Positions 51,695 to 62,556 are shown, numbered from the stretch's first letter. The stretch is 64,000 bases of DNA from Planctomycetia bacterium (GCA_015709575.1 CP054190.1:1240001-1304000); one strand, 5' to 3'. Notes: generated by a model from the sequence alone, not told the origin. A program made the numbers and translations.

Positions 51695-53203
51695 TTACTC
51701 GGTGCATGCCTGCCTGTTGTTGCGCTTCTGCGAGCAGTTCGTCGTCATACACTGTAGCAGGTTGTCTTGGCAGCCCACGCTCCTCTTGTCGCAGGTCTTG
51801 CAGTACGCATAGAATGCAGCGCAGTACGCGAAGCACTCTCGGCATGTCGCATATGTCGTCAAGCCGAGAATGTCGATATCCCTAACGGGTTCGTTACCGA
51901 CAAAGAGGTACAGAGTCGTGTCCGGTCCCGCCGCCGAGAATACGATGCTGACACGTGCGCTTGCCCGAGCCACAAGGCGAGCGCCGTGTTCAGTTATCGG
52001 ATCCCGGCTGATCCATCTTCCCAGCCGGGGGGAGTAGTATCGGTAGCCGTAGTAGTAGAGGCCGGTTTCGGCGTCGAGGAACTTGGTGCTGAATCGGAAC
52101 GAGTTCGTGTCGGAGTACGTGCCGGACTTGGAGACGGTGTTGCCGTAAGGGTCGTACTCATACGTCGCAGCCATGCGGCCGGCGGCCCAGGCCATACCGC
52201 TTGCGCCTCCCGCGCCGGAGGACCATTCCACAAGCTGCCCGACGTTGCCGTTGGCATCGTAGAGATAGGCGTATGAGCGATCGTCGCTGGTCGTCGTTGT
52301 GTTGTTCGTATCGAGAACGGCGAGTAGACCACCGATCCCGCCCGCGCCATGCAGACCGGACACAGAAGCGTCACCATTCTGCCCGCTCAGGTCCAGTCCC
52401 CACGTATACTGCCGCAGCACCGTCGGATCGCCACCGGCCAGCGTCACCGGGTCGTACTCGGCAATCAGGTTCCAGCCGTCATACACATACCGCGTTCTGC
52501 TCTGCGTCACCCAGGCGCTGCTGATGTACTTCTCGTGGTGTTTTTCAACCCGCCGGCCCAGGTAATCATAGACGTAACGCCAGCGCTCGTCGTTGCTCGC
52601 GGGCGAATAGGTCGTGCCAACCGGATGGGCCGGATGCACCTCGATCAGCCGATTTTCGGCATCCCACACGTACGTCTTGTACGCCGGCGACGATGCGCCG
52701 CCCAGCAGCACGTTCACCCGCGGATCGATGTCCATGTTGTTGAAAACGCCGTCGCCGTTCAGGTCGCCCCATTGCCCGCGCACCGCCCAACAATCCTCGT
52801 CGCCGCCCGCGTCCAGGTAGTCCTGCGGCGGCTCCTCTTCCTGTGCATCAATTACCGCCGCCACGAACGCGCCTGTGTCAAAATTGTTCAGCGCGTTGTC
52901 GCAGTTCGCGTCGCCGTAGCTGACCATGCGGATCAGGTTCCCGTCCGCGTCGTGGTTCATTTCGGTCGAGAAGGGCGCCGGGCCGCCGGTCTGCTGCGCA
53001 CGCGTGTACTGATTCACGCCGTTGGCCGCGTACGTCGCGGTCGCGGCCACCCGCGGCGGGTCTTCGAAGTCGTCGTAGGTGTAGCGCGTCGAGCTCACGC
53101 GGTTCCCGATCGCGTCGTAGGCATAATCGGACCAGTTCGCGACGCTCGACTCAGTCGTGCCGGGTGAACGGTGCGACGAAGTCAGCTCGTTGCGAGCAAT
53201 CAC
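51695..53203 (-). CDS. Rhs cassette D with dockerin-like insert and Cys-rich tip (5'-truncated)
   Basis: About 502 residues. Begins within the YD core (ARNELTSSHRSPGTTESSVA) immediately beside the end of the cassette E immunity gene. Contains the dockerin-like pair GDANCDNALNNFDTG and GDLNGDGVFNNMDID, the boundary [20 protein letters not shown], and a short tip with CRECFAYCAAFYAYCKTC and nine Cys in ~55 residues. No signal peptide. Silent or recombination-dependent. Confidence 0.85.
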   Translation of the reverse strand: MIARNELTSSHRSPGTTESSVANWSDYAYDAIGNRVSSTRYTYDDFEDPPRVAATATYAANGVNQYTRAQQTGGPAPFSTEMNHDADGNLIRMVSYGDANCDNALNNFDTGAFVAAVIDAQEEEPPQDYLDAGGDEDCWAVRGQWGDLNGDGVFNNMDIDPRVNVLLGGASSPAYKTYVWDAENRLIEVHPAHPVGTTYSPASNDERWRYVYDYLGRRVEKHHEKYISSAWVTQSRTRYVYDGWNLIAEYDPVTLAGGDPTVLRQYTWGLDLSGQNGDASVSGLHGAGGIGGLLAVLDTNNTTTTSDDRSYAYLYDANGNVGQLVEWSSGAGGASGMAWAAGRMAATYEYDPYGNTVSKSGTYSDTNSFRFSTKFLDAETGLYYYGYRYYSPRLGRWISRDPITEHGARLVARASARVSIVFSAAGPDTTLYLFVGNEPVRDIDILGLTTYATCRECFAYCAAFYAYCKTCDKRSVGCQDNLLQCMTTNCSQKRNNRQACTE

Positions 53204-53631
53204 TGACCGAATCGCGAACTGGCCGCAGGGCCCGAGCCGCCGGCATGCGCTCGAATTGGGATCGTCGCTTCGACTTCTTGGTAGCCGGCCGGACTATTGC
53301 ACAGAAACCTCGCACGGAGCGTGATTTCGGTCGCCTGCTCGCTGGGCGCGTCGAACTGCAGGTTGTACCACATTAGCTTGGCCATCCAGTGCGCATTCCC
53401 GCGCAACGCCAAGCGCCGTCCCGTATTGTCAACACACTCCTCCACATAGACGCCGTACGTGGTGTAGCCAGTTACCGGGGTTACTTCTCCATAAACTAGT
53501 AGGCCAAGTTGATTACGGATTGCTCCATCGACATCGTGGGCCACCGGCGCCGATGGGCTAGTGTGAGACGAACAGCCAATGATTGGGGAAGCCGCAAGCA
53601 GCACTAGAATCGCGAGGTACGCGCGAGTCAC
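53200..53631 (-). CDS. Lipoprotein, candidate immunity of Rhs cassette E
   Basis: 143 residues from GTG 53629-53631, overlapping the Rhs E stop (GTGA). Signal peptide YLAILVLLAASPIIGCSS with lipobox (Cys lipidation). The mature part is beta-rich (YGEVTPVTGYTTYGVYVEEC, MAKLMWYNLQFDAPSEQATE). The coupling and the lipoprotein nature suit immunity to a toxin arriving in the periplasm. Confidence 0.7.
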   Translation of the reverse strand: MTRAYLAILVLLAASPIIGCSSHTSPSAPVAHDVDGAIRNQLGLLVYGEVTPVTGYTTYGVYVEECVDNTGRRLALRGNAHWMAKLMWYNLQFDAPSEQATEITLRARFLCNSPAGYQEVEATIPIRAHAGGSGPAASSRFGQ

Positions 53632-55560
53632 AGCGGCCTCCCTTGGCCGAACGGCCGATCGTTCTTGCACTCGGGATGTCGCCTATAGCACTCTCGTCGC
53701 TCCTTGCACCGTTTCTGCTCCTCGAATAGCCCAGGTGCGCGCGTCGGTAGTACGCCGCGCGCCATGCAGCACTTCGATGCGGCGTCGTCGACGAAGTTAA
53801 TGCAATTGTTGCCCAGCAAGTCCCATTCGTTTCCTGGGCGATCCCAATGAGTCTCTTGCCGCTGGAGGCACGCTCTGATTTGCGTGCACGTCGCTTGGGA
53901 ACATGGCGTCTTACCGTCGTCTAGTGTTCCCCCAACCAGACGAACGTGGAGATTCCATTCCCACACTGGCGGATCCGGGCACGCTTTTTCGCAAGGAGAC
54001 TCAATGTACCCAGCCGGGTAATCAAACGTCTGACCGCTACAATCAATCCACTCATGTCCCCAATCGCTCGGACGCTTAGGATCTAGAGTGCAGATTGCCG
54101 TGCGGCGTATCTTGCAGCCGCACGTCGCGCCGCGTCCGGCCGGTCCGTCGGAATCGTCGACGCCCGGTACAGATGGCGGCGGCGGTAGGGGCTGTCTGGG
54201 CTTGGCACTTCCTGCACCACAGATACCTGGCTTGCATCCGATTCGCCCCAGGATATCAAATCGATTGGGCATGTCGTTGCCGACAATGGTGTTTAAGGCG
54301 ACGCCACCCCGTTCCCCAATCGGATCCCTACTAATCCATCTTCCCAGTTGCGGCGCATAGTAACGGTATCCGTAGTAATACAGCCCCGTTTCGGCATCGA
54401 GGAACTTCGTGCTGAAGCGGAACAGGTTCGTGTCGGCGTACGTGCCGGACTTGGAGACGGTGTTGCCGTAAGGGTCGCACTCATACGTCGCAGCCATGCG
54501 GCCGGCGGCCCAGACCATGCCGCTTGATCCGCCTGCGCCGGAGGCCCATTCGACCAGTTGCCCGACGTTGCCGTTGGCGTCGTAACAGTAGGCGAAGCTG
54601 CAGTCGTCGCTGGTCGTCGTCGTATTGTTCGTATCGAGCAACGCCAGCAGCCCGCCGATTCCGCCGGCGCCATGCAGGCCGGATACGGACGAATTGCCGT
54701 TCAGGCCGGACAGGTCCAAACCCCACGTGAACTGCCTCAGCACCGTCGGATCGCCGCTGGTCGGCACGTTCAGTTCCTGGATCAGGTTCCAGCCGTCGTA
54801 CACATAGCGCGTCCTGGATTGCGTCACCCAGGCGCTGCTGATGTACTTCTCGTGGTGCTTCTCGACGCGCCAACCCAGGTAATCGTACGTGTAGCGCCAA
54901 CGCTCATCATTCGCCGCCGGTGAGTACGTCGTGCCCACCTCGTGCGCCGGATGCACCTCGATCAGCCGATTTTCGGCGTCCCACACGTACGTCTTGTACG
55001 CCGGCGACGAAGCCCCGCCGGCCAGCACATTCGCGAACGGATCGAGATCGAAATTGTTGAACACCCCGTCGCCGTTGAGATCGCCCCAGGTCTCGCGCGC
55101 GTCCCAGCAGGCCTGACACGGGCTGGGGGAGCCGCTCTCGCTCAGCGACGCAGCGACACAGTAATCGTGCGGCGCCTCCTCCTCTTCCGCATCCAATGCT
55201 GCTGCGACGAACGCGTTGATATCGAAATTGCTCACCACGTTGTCACAGTTCGCGTCGCCGAAGCTGACCATGCGGACCAGGTTGCCGTCGGCGTCGTAGT
55301 CGAAGTCGGTCGAGAAGGGCGCCGGGCCGCTGGTCTGCTGCGCCCGCGTGTACTGGTTCAGCTCATTCGACACGTACCCGGCCTCGCGCGCGATCCGCGG
55401 CGGGTCTTCCAGGTCGTCATAGTCATAGCGCGTCGAACTCACGCGGTTCCCGATCGCGTCGTACGCATAATCGAACCAGTTCGCCACGCTCGCCTCGGTC
55501 GTCCCTGGCGAACCGTGCGACGAAGTCAATTCATTGCGAGCATCATACGCGGAGGCCGCC
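53628..55560 (-). CDS. Rhs cassette E with dockerin-like insert (5'-truncated)
   Basis: YD homology starts near AYDARNELTSSHGSPG (about 55.55 kb); the frame is open further upstream to 55667 but without Rhs similarity. Contains dockerin-like GDANCDNVVSNFDIN and GDLNGDGVFNNFDLD, boundary [20 protein letters not shown], and a ~240-residue tip with GHEWIDCSGQTFDYP, EWDLLGNNCINFVDDAASKC and other Cys. The NNCxNF and GHxWxDC pair hints at a papain-like (LRAT/NlpC-type) fold, a guess only. Likely silent. Confidence 0.82.
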
Positions 55561-55642
55561 ACCCACATCCAGGTAGCGGCACACGGCATCGTCACGGCAC
55601 CCGGCCTCAGCTCCTCGAATATCACGGGTATGCGAGTTACAC

Positions 55643-56155
55643 TCAATGCACCTGCTTGGCACCGCATCTGTGTGCTATCCAGTGCCCCAGTAACGCTAGC
55701 GCGATTGCCACAATTGTGGCTACGATCCAGGTTGCGACGAACATCGGAAGTGCATAGATTAGAGAGAGCAGATAAGTGTTAGCCGCGACATACGAACCCA
55801 CAAGTATTCGTGGCACAGTTGCCCCACTCGCAAACACGGCGCTCGCCCATAAGGCGTGGCGCCAATGATGACTAAATGCGCCAAGTCCTACCGGGACGGC
55901 CAGTAGTACGACCAGCCAAGCAGCGTTTCCATCGGGCCAGGATCGAACGGCATAGCCAAGGATAGAGATCGCTCCGCCCAGCGCCGCGACACAGGCCACC
56001 ATCCAGTATCGCCGCCGCATCTGCCGTGCGGAGACCGAGTCGAAGGTGCTTGGGAGACAACGATCAAACGCCTCTCCACACTCCGGGCACCGCAAGATGG
56101 CCGCACGAAGATCATAGCCGCACTTTCGGCATACAATGTCAATGCGTTCTACCAT
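55643..56155 (-). CDS. Zinc-ribbon, four-helix membrane protein; candidate immunity of cassette F
   Basis: 170 residues from ATG 56153-56155, overlapping the Rhs F stop by 7 nt. N-terminal zinc ribbon CRKCGYDLRAAILRCPECGE, then four or five membrane helices (WMVACVAALGGAISILGYAV; AWLVVLLAVPVGLGA; MFVATWIVATIVAIALALLG). CxxCGYDLR ribbons are common in Phycisphaerae. The overlap makes it the likely immunity protein. Confidence 0.72.
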   Translation of the reverse strand: MVERIDIVCRKCGYDLRAAILRCPECGEAFDRCLPSTFDSVSARQMRRRYWMVACVAALGGAISILGYAVRSWPDGNAAWLVVLLAVPVGLGAFSHHWRHALWASAVFASGATVPRILVGSYVAANTYLLSLIYALPMFVATWIVATIVAIALALLGHWIAHRCGAKQVH

Positions 56156-56362
56156 TGATTGCACACCCAATTCCACCAACCGCAATAGGCGACACACTTA
56201 GCAAGTTGACTTGTCGGGCGTTCTGCGTAGATGTCGGCGACGGCATAGCATATCTCGTGGGCGGTGTCGTCATACATCCGAGCCGCGTACATGCAGGCCA
56301 AGCAGCCACGCACGCGGCGTGACCAAGGATCATCTCCCATGCACCAGCAAAAGCAGTTCGCA

Positions 56363-57213
56363 CTAGGTTCTGTTTGACGGATCGAGGATTCGTAGACATC
56401 GCTGGATCATGGCGAGCGTGATCATGGCGAGGAAGTGTCGGGCGAGCTTCTCGAATCGGGTGGCGATGCGGCGGCAGTGTTTGAGCCAGCCGATGCAGCG
56501 TTCGACGACGTTTCGCCGGCGGTACTGGTCTTTGTCGAGCGGCAGCGTGGGCTGGTCGCTGCGGGTTGGGATGACGGCTTGGATGCGTCGCCGCCGCAGC
56601 CAAGCGCGGATGCGGCCGTAGCTGTAGCCTTTGTCGCCAGCGACGGCGTTGGGCGCCGCCGGCGTCGGATTCGGATGGTGTCGAGGAGCGTCTCGAATGA
56701 CTTCGACTCGTGCGTTTGCCCCGCGGTCGCCAACGCCCCGAGCGGAACGCCGCGGCCGTCGGTCACCAGATGAAGTTTCGTGCCAAAGCCGCCGCGCGAT
56801 CGTCCCAGAGCGTGGTCGGCCGGCCTGATTTCGCCCCTTTTACCGGCTCCGGCCGCAGCGGCGTGGGCGCGAATGTTCGAGCCGTCGACGTCGAAGACGC
56901 TCCAGTCGATGCGTCCGTCTTCGTCAAGCTGCACATGCAGGTGATGCAGCATGCGCTCGAACAGCCCGTCGCGCGTCCAGCGGCGGAAGCGATGGTAGAC
57001 GCTCTGCCAGCGCCCGTAGCGTTCGGGCATGTCACGCCAGGGCGCTCCGCTGTTGAGCACCCAGAAGATGCCGTTGAGCGTGGTGCGGTGATCGTTCCAA
57101 CGCCCGCCGCGATGTTGCTTCGGCAGCAGCGGCGCCAGCCGCTCGAAGCCCTCGTCCGACAACTCATAACGCCGGCCACGTGGCGCGCCGCCGCTTGTCG
57201 AGCCTCTTGCCAT
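56363..57213 (-). pseudogene. IS5-family transposase, frameshifted copy
   Basis: Matches copy 1 up to RIRRRRRP, then a one-base deletion at about 56654 (GGGCGCC where copy 1 has GGGCCGCC) shifts the frame before the second catalytic Asp. The protein is therefore inactive unless the base is a sequencing error; the intact copy could act on it in trans. Confidence 0.85.
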
Positions 57214-57306
57214 CGTCGACCTCCTTGTCGTCGACAACAGCATGCAACAGAAAACCACAACGCGCAACCCGTACAAATACCGAACAGCGATCCGTCAAAC
57301 AGAACC
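56366..57306 (-). mobile_element. IS5-family (IS427-like) insertion sequence, copy 2
   Basis: 941 bp with the same 19-bp terminal repeats and TA duplications (56364-56365, 57307-57308). Nearly identical to copy 1; one base shorter. Inserted in the tip of Rhs F. Confidence 0.95.
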
Positions 57307-60300
57307 TACGGCCGGAATATGTGTGATTCCGCGGGTAGTCGCAGTCGTCATGAGTTCGAGTGGCGGCCGTGTGGCAACCAGCGGCATCGCGAGAAGCGTC
57401 TAGACAAAGTTCGAAGTAGCTGCCTGCGTCGCGCATGCACGTCGCGTATCCAGGAGGGTCAATCATGTAAATCCACAGGCAGAGGCGCTTGTTGGTGTGA
57501 TAATCACGCACACACTCGCCGGCGTGCTTGCGTGGGGGCGGCTGTGGTGGAAGGGCGCCGGATTCCAGGCCTCGGGCGTCGACTTTGATGACGGTATTAT
57601 TATCGAAGGAAACATAGTCTCGCCCCGCGGTTATCATGCTCATCGGATCCCGACTAATCCACCGCCCCAGCCGCGGCGAGTAATACCGATATCCGTAGTA
57701 GTACAGGCCGGTCTCGGGGTCGAAGAACTTGGTCGAGAAGCGGAACGGGTTCGTGTCGGCGTACGTGCCGGACTTGGAGACGGTGTTGCCGTAAGGGTCG
57801 TACTCATACGTCGCAGCCATGCGGCCGGCGGCCCAGGCCATACCGCTTGCGCCTCCCGCGCCGGAGGCCCATTCGACCAGTTGCCCGACGTTGCCGTTGG
57901 CGTCATAACAGTAGGTGAAATTGCGATCGTCGCTGGTCGTCGTCGTGTTGTTCGTGTCAAGGACCGCCAGCAGCCCGCCGATGCCGCCCGCGCCATGCAG
58001 GCCGGATACGGACGAATTGCCGTTCAGGCCGGACAGGTCCAAACCCCACGTGAACTGCCTCAGCACCGTCGGATCGCCGCTGGTCGGCACGTTCAGTTCC
58101 TGGATCAGGTTCCAGCCGTCGTACACATAGCGCGTCCTGGATTGCGTCACCCAGGCGCTGCTGATGTACTTCTCATGGTGCTTCTCGACGCGCCGGCCCA
58201 GGTAATCATACGTGTACCGCCAGCGCTCATCATTCGCCGCCGGTGAGTACGTCGTGCCCACTCGTGCGCCGGATGCACTCGATCAGCCGATTTTCGGCGT
58301 CCCACACGTACGTCTTGTACGACGCCATCGACGGATTGCCCGTCAGGACGCTCACGAACGGGTCGTTGTCGAAGCTGTTGAACAGTCCGTCGCCGTTCAT
58401 GTCGCCCCATGCCAGTCGCTGGTCCCAGCACGACCCGCCGGCGGTGTAGCCGCTCGGCGGCGTGGAACTCGTCGGATCGAGCAGCGCGGCCGCGAAGTTG
58501 TCGATATCGAAATTGTTCACAACGTTATCACAATTCGCATCGCCCACGCCGACCATGCGAATCAGATTGCCGTCGGCGTCGTAGTCCATCAGCGCGGCGA
58601 ACGCGGCGCGCGCTCGCGACCGACCAGCGTACGAGTACTGATTCAGGGTGTTCGTCGTATAGGAGTGCCGCAGCTCCATTTCATACGCCGGATCAAGGTC
58701 CTCTGAATCCACTCGAACTCGGACGTTCCCAACGGCGTCGTGTCGGGCTCGACATACACGCGATTGCCGATCGCATCGTACTGGTACTTCCGCTTTGCGG
58801 CTGACTTCTCGGCGTCGGTCCCCGTCGAGCGCTCCTGCCCCGTCAACTCGTTACGATCATTGTACCCCCACGCATCCGTCTGCGAAGCGGAAAACGCCGC
58901 CCCCGTCCGCGCCACCCCGGTGCGGCGGGCCAGATCGTCGTTGGTGTAGTCGTACTTCGAGATGGTCGTGAGCGTGCTGTCGTCCACCCATTGATTCTCG
59001 ATATGGTCGATCAGGTCACGCGTCGCTTCGTACTGCCGCGTCGTGCGGAGGATGACGTCGCCGTCGTAGCGAACCTCGATCTTTTCGACGAATTCGCTGT
59101 CCGTCAGGAACGAATACTTCACGCCCGGCTCGGTCCCCGCCGTCGGCAGGCCAGGCTCCGCCGTCGGCAGTCCAGGCCCGGTGATGCGCTCCAGCCGCCC
59201 GGTGGTCGAATGGTAGTGCCAGCCGGTTTCGTACTCGGTTGTCGAACCGACCGCGACGCTAAACCCGGTCGGCCGGCCGATCAGCACCGTCGGACCCGGC
59301 GTGCCGGTTGTGTACGCCCGCGTGAGCACGCGCGAGCCAAAAAACGCCGGCAGCGTCTCGGTCGTCGGCTGAAGCGCGGCATCATATGCGAGCGTCCGTG
59401 TGCCGGTCGCATCGACAACGGTCGTGAGCAGCCCCGAGCGCGAGTAGCCATACGACACGTCCGGCGTGCCGTCACCGTAATCGATCATCCCCAATTCGCC
59501 GGTGTTGTGGTTGCTGTAGCCCGACGGCGGCGTGAAGCCGCTGCTGTCGCCGTAGTAGCGATAGGTCGTGGTCAGCGGGCCGCCGCTGTACTGCCGTGCC
59601 CACGCCCGCGTGCGCATCCGGCCATTCGCGGTGTAGGTGTAATCGACGTACGTGTCGTCGTCGTACGTCTTGCGATTCAGCAGCCCCGTGCCCTCGTGAA
59701 ACGTCCACGTGGTTTCTGACATGACGCCGGTAGGCGATGACGGCCACGCTGCACCGGTCCAGTCGCCGTTGTCGTCCGGCTGTGTCTGCCAGGTCTTCAT
59801 CGACACCTGCTCGCCGAAGTCGTTGAAGCCGTACTCGACCGGCTGTGGCACGTCGCCCCAGGTGCGAGTGGTCTGACCGCGATCGTTGTAACCAAAGCGC
59901 GATTCGGCGTCGGTCGGCGAGTTCACGAGCTTAACGCGACCCAGGAAGGAGCCGGCCGTGCCGTGGTCGTTTACATCGTAATAGACGAACTCGGTGCGGT
60001 TCTCGTCCTCGTCCTCGGTCCAGTCCACGCGGCCGTTCGTGTCGTAGTGCGTCGTGGTCGTGTTGCCGCGCGCGTCGGTGACGGTGGTGGTGCGGCCGAG
60101 CGCATCGTAGCCGTAGGTCGCGACCAGGCCGTTGGCCGATCGGTCGGTCATCAGTCGATCACCGATGTAGGAGCGCTGCGCATCGTCGATCGCGCCGCCG
60201 TCGATGGCCGGGTAGTCGGTGGTCTCGATGCGCTCCGCCGCGTCGCGCTCGAGCGTCACGGTCGTGGTCGTCGCGTTGCCGTGAATGTCGATCGACACGG

Positions 60301-61413
60301 ATTCGGCCGTGATGAACGGGCTGGTCGCGCTACCGGAAAAGCCCGTCAGCCGTGTGCGGGATTCGCTCAGCAGCGTCTCGTCGTCGTCGTCACCGGCGTA
60401 AACGTACGAGCGCGAGATCTGCCAAATCTCGCCGCCGACCGCTTCGTAGGCCGTGTGGCTGCGCGTAATGCGATCCGGGCCGCTCTCGTCGATCGTGGAG
60501 TCGCCGTCCACGTCGATGACGGTACGTTCAACATGGCCGAGGTCATCATGGTCGTACAGGATCGGCGCCTCGCCGGTGGAGGTGACGCTCGTCAATTGAC
60601 CGTTTGTCGCGTAGGCGTAGTCCGTCGTCAGCGTGGTTGAACTGGTGGCGGAGAGCCAGCCGGGCCGCTCGATTCGGCGCACGCGGCCGGCCAGATCGCG
60701 CCAGGTTTTCTCGTGGCGGCTCGAAGAACTCGCGCCGGTCGTAACTTTGGTCCAGCTGCGCAGCGCATTGTCGCTGTCCGTGCCGTAGTCATAATTCGAC
60801 TCGACCACGGCGCCGCCATGAGTGCGCTTCACGCGCCCATCACGGTAGTGCTCGGTGACGCGATCGCGCAACCCCGCGGTTCCCTGCGTGGCCGAAGCGG
60901 GGTACGCGTTGTAAACCGCTTCCAGCAACCCGGCGCCTTGTGATTCGTACTTGAAAAGAGTTTTCGTCGCCCCATCGCCGGTTCCATCCGTCACGGAGAC
61001 CAGCCGCCCGGCCTTGTCCCACTTCCGGCTGCGAACCTGCGAGAGCGAACCGGCGGTCGTGGTCGCCGTCTCCTGTAGCGGCGACGAGTAATCGAATGCG
61101 GTTGTGATCGTCGCCTGGCCGGGGGCGCTGCGGACCATGCTGGTCACGCGGCCCAGCCCGTCGCGCGCCAGCACCATGCTGACGCCGGCGCTAGGCCCCG
61201 TTCGCAACACGGCGGCCACGGGGCCGCGTACGTAACGGGTAGGCGGTCCCGGCCGCCCGGAACGCGCCGGAGCGCGCTCTCGCCGCAGACTCGGACCTGG
61301 CGGCCGGCCGCATCAAGGAATTCTCGACATTCTCCGAATGCGAGTGGATTTCCGGGCAAACCCATGGCTTCATGTGTCTGTACGCACGGCGCGTACGAAA
61401 CGGAGAAACGCGA

Positions 61414-61767
61414 ATGACGACGAACGATGCAACGACGCCAAACGACGGGATCGACGCCAGCGAAGTGCTCGACACGCTGGTGATCAAGAAGGTGCAGCGC
61501 CGCACGAGCGCCGGCGGCGCTTGGGTAGTCGGCACGATCGCCGGGCACCGCTTCGACGCGCTGGTCTTCCCCGAGCCGGCGACCAACCGCGAATGGGAAG
61601 TCGGCGGCGACAGCCGCATCTCGAAGCTCTGGGTGCAGCGGATCAGCGACAAGGCGACGGTCTACAACTGGGATCGCGGCGCGGACATCGAGCCGACGAC
61701 GGAACTGGCCAGCGTGATCGTCGACCTGCTTGCCGCCGGGCTCGCGGAAACCATCTTCGGCAACTAG
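61414..61767 (+). CDS. Hypothetical protein
   Basis: 117 residues from ATG 61414. VLDTLVIKKVQRRTSAGGAW, TIAGHRFDALVFPEPATNRE and YNWDRGADIEPT form an alpha-beta protein I do not recognise; similar small proteins lie on planctomycete accessory DNA. First of three closely spaced rightward genes. Divergent from the Rhs F core; the 194-bp gap between them should hold both promoters. Confidence 0.65.
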   Translation: MTTNDATTPNDGIDASEVLDTLVIKKVQRRTSAGGAWVVGTIAGHRFDALVFPEPATNREWEVGGDSRISKLWVQRISDKATVYNWDRGADIEPTTELASVIVDLLAAGLAETIFGN

Positions 61768-61782
61768 CCACGGGAGAGCGCG

Positions 61783-62070
61783 ATGAACGGACGAGACCTG
61801 CAGACGATTCTCGAGGGCCTGCTCGAATCCCTGAGCGAGCAGCACGTATGCGACGACGACTGTCGCGCGGGCGGGTGTGACCGAGACGTTGCCGACGACT
61901 GGAAGGACGAGATCGATGGCGACGGAGCGCTGGCCGATTGCCAGGTCACGACGTTCGAGGCCGGCGGATACCTGACACGCGACGCGGGCTTGGTGGTGCA
62001 GCTCGCGGACGGCAGCGAATTCCAGATCACGATCGTCCAGAGCCGGTACGCCGCCGCCGAGCGCGAATAG
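61783..62070 (+). CDS. Hypothetical protein, acidic with CxDDDC motif
   Basis: 95 residues, acidic. SEQHVCDDDCRAGGCDRDVA carries three Cys that could bind metal; the rest (GGYLTRDAGLVVQLADGSEF, QITIVQ) is beta-rich. Starts 15 nt after the previous stop with GGGAG upstream. Probably co-transcribed with its neighbour. Confidence 0.65.
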   Translation: MNGRDLQTILEGLLESLSEQHVCDDDCRAGGCDRDVADDWKDEIDGDGALADCQVTTFEAGGYLTRDAGLVVQLADGSEFQITIVQSRYAAAERE

Positions 62071-62148
62071 CGCCGAAACGCGGGCGCACCCCGCGTAGCC
62101 CGGGCGCTTGAGACCCGGGCCTGACGAGGCGAACCAAAGGAGAATGCC

Positions 62149-62499
62149 ATGTCCAAGAAGAGCACGAAGAAGACGGCGAAGCAGACCAAGGGCACGAAAG
62201 CGGCGGCCACGCCGAAGGGCGCGGGAAAGCCGAAGGCGGAGCGCAAGCCCGCCGCCGACGCCAAGCCGAAGCGCGTCAGCGCGCTGGACGCCGCTGCAGA
62301 GGTCCTGCGGAAGGCTGGCAAGCCGATGCGCAGCCAGGAGATGATCGCCGCGATGGCCGAGCAGGGACTGTGGAGCAGCCCGAACGGGCGGACGCCGGCC
62401 TCGACGTTGTACGCGGCGGTGCTGAGAGAGCTCCGGGACAAGGGCGCGTCCTCGCGCTTTCGGAAGGTCGATCGCGGCCTGTTCGAGTACGCCGGCTAG
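62149..62499 (+). CDS. HARE-HTH (winged-helix) protein with basic tail
   Basis: 116 residues. A Lys/Ala-rich N-terminal tail (~45 residues) precedes a HARE-HTH domain: SALDAAAEVLRKAGKPMRSQ, EMIAAMAEQGLWSSPNGRTP, ASTLYAAVLREL and FRKVDRGLFEYAG. Such proteins are frequent in planctomycetes and probably bind DNA. Good ribosome site AAAGGAG upstream. Followed by a hairpin at 62526-62556. Confidence 0.85.
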   Translation: MSKKSTKKTAKQTKGTKAAATPKGAGKPKAERKPAADAKPKRVSALDAAAEVLRKAGKPMRSQEMIAAMAEQGLWSSPNGRTPASTLYAAVLRELRDKGASSRFRKVDRGLFEYAG

Positions 62500-62525
62500 A
62501 TCACCGTACATTCGGCCCCCGCCCC

Positions 62526-62556
62526 CGACACCTCGGCCGCCGACGCCGGGGTGTCG
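62526..62556 (+). terminator. Probable terminator hairpin
   Basis: CGACACCTCGGC (62526-62537) and GCCGGGGTGTCG (62545-62556), 11 of 12 paired, 27 nt after the HARE-HTH stop. No strong U tract follows, so termination may be weak. Confidence 0.55.

Larger units (their letters stand above)
56149..61219 (-). pseudogene. Rhs core and cassette F, broken by three frameshifts and an IS
   Basis: The longest Rhs frame: YD repeats from about 61.22 kb (VLARDGLGRVTSMV) to 58.7 kb, then three one-base contractions (near 58703, 58286 and 58263) before the core resumes through HEKYISSAWVTQSRTRYVYD to the boundary [20 protein letters not shown] at about 57.65 kb. The tip is split by IS copy 2; removing the IS and one TA joins NHTYSGR to SANCFCWCMGDDPW in frame and ends at TAG 56149-56151. 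The core has the same dockerin-like insert as cassette A. It lacks an N-terminal secretion or PAAR/TcdB-like part, so even repaired it is 5'-truncated. Confidence 0.8.
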
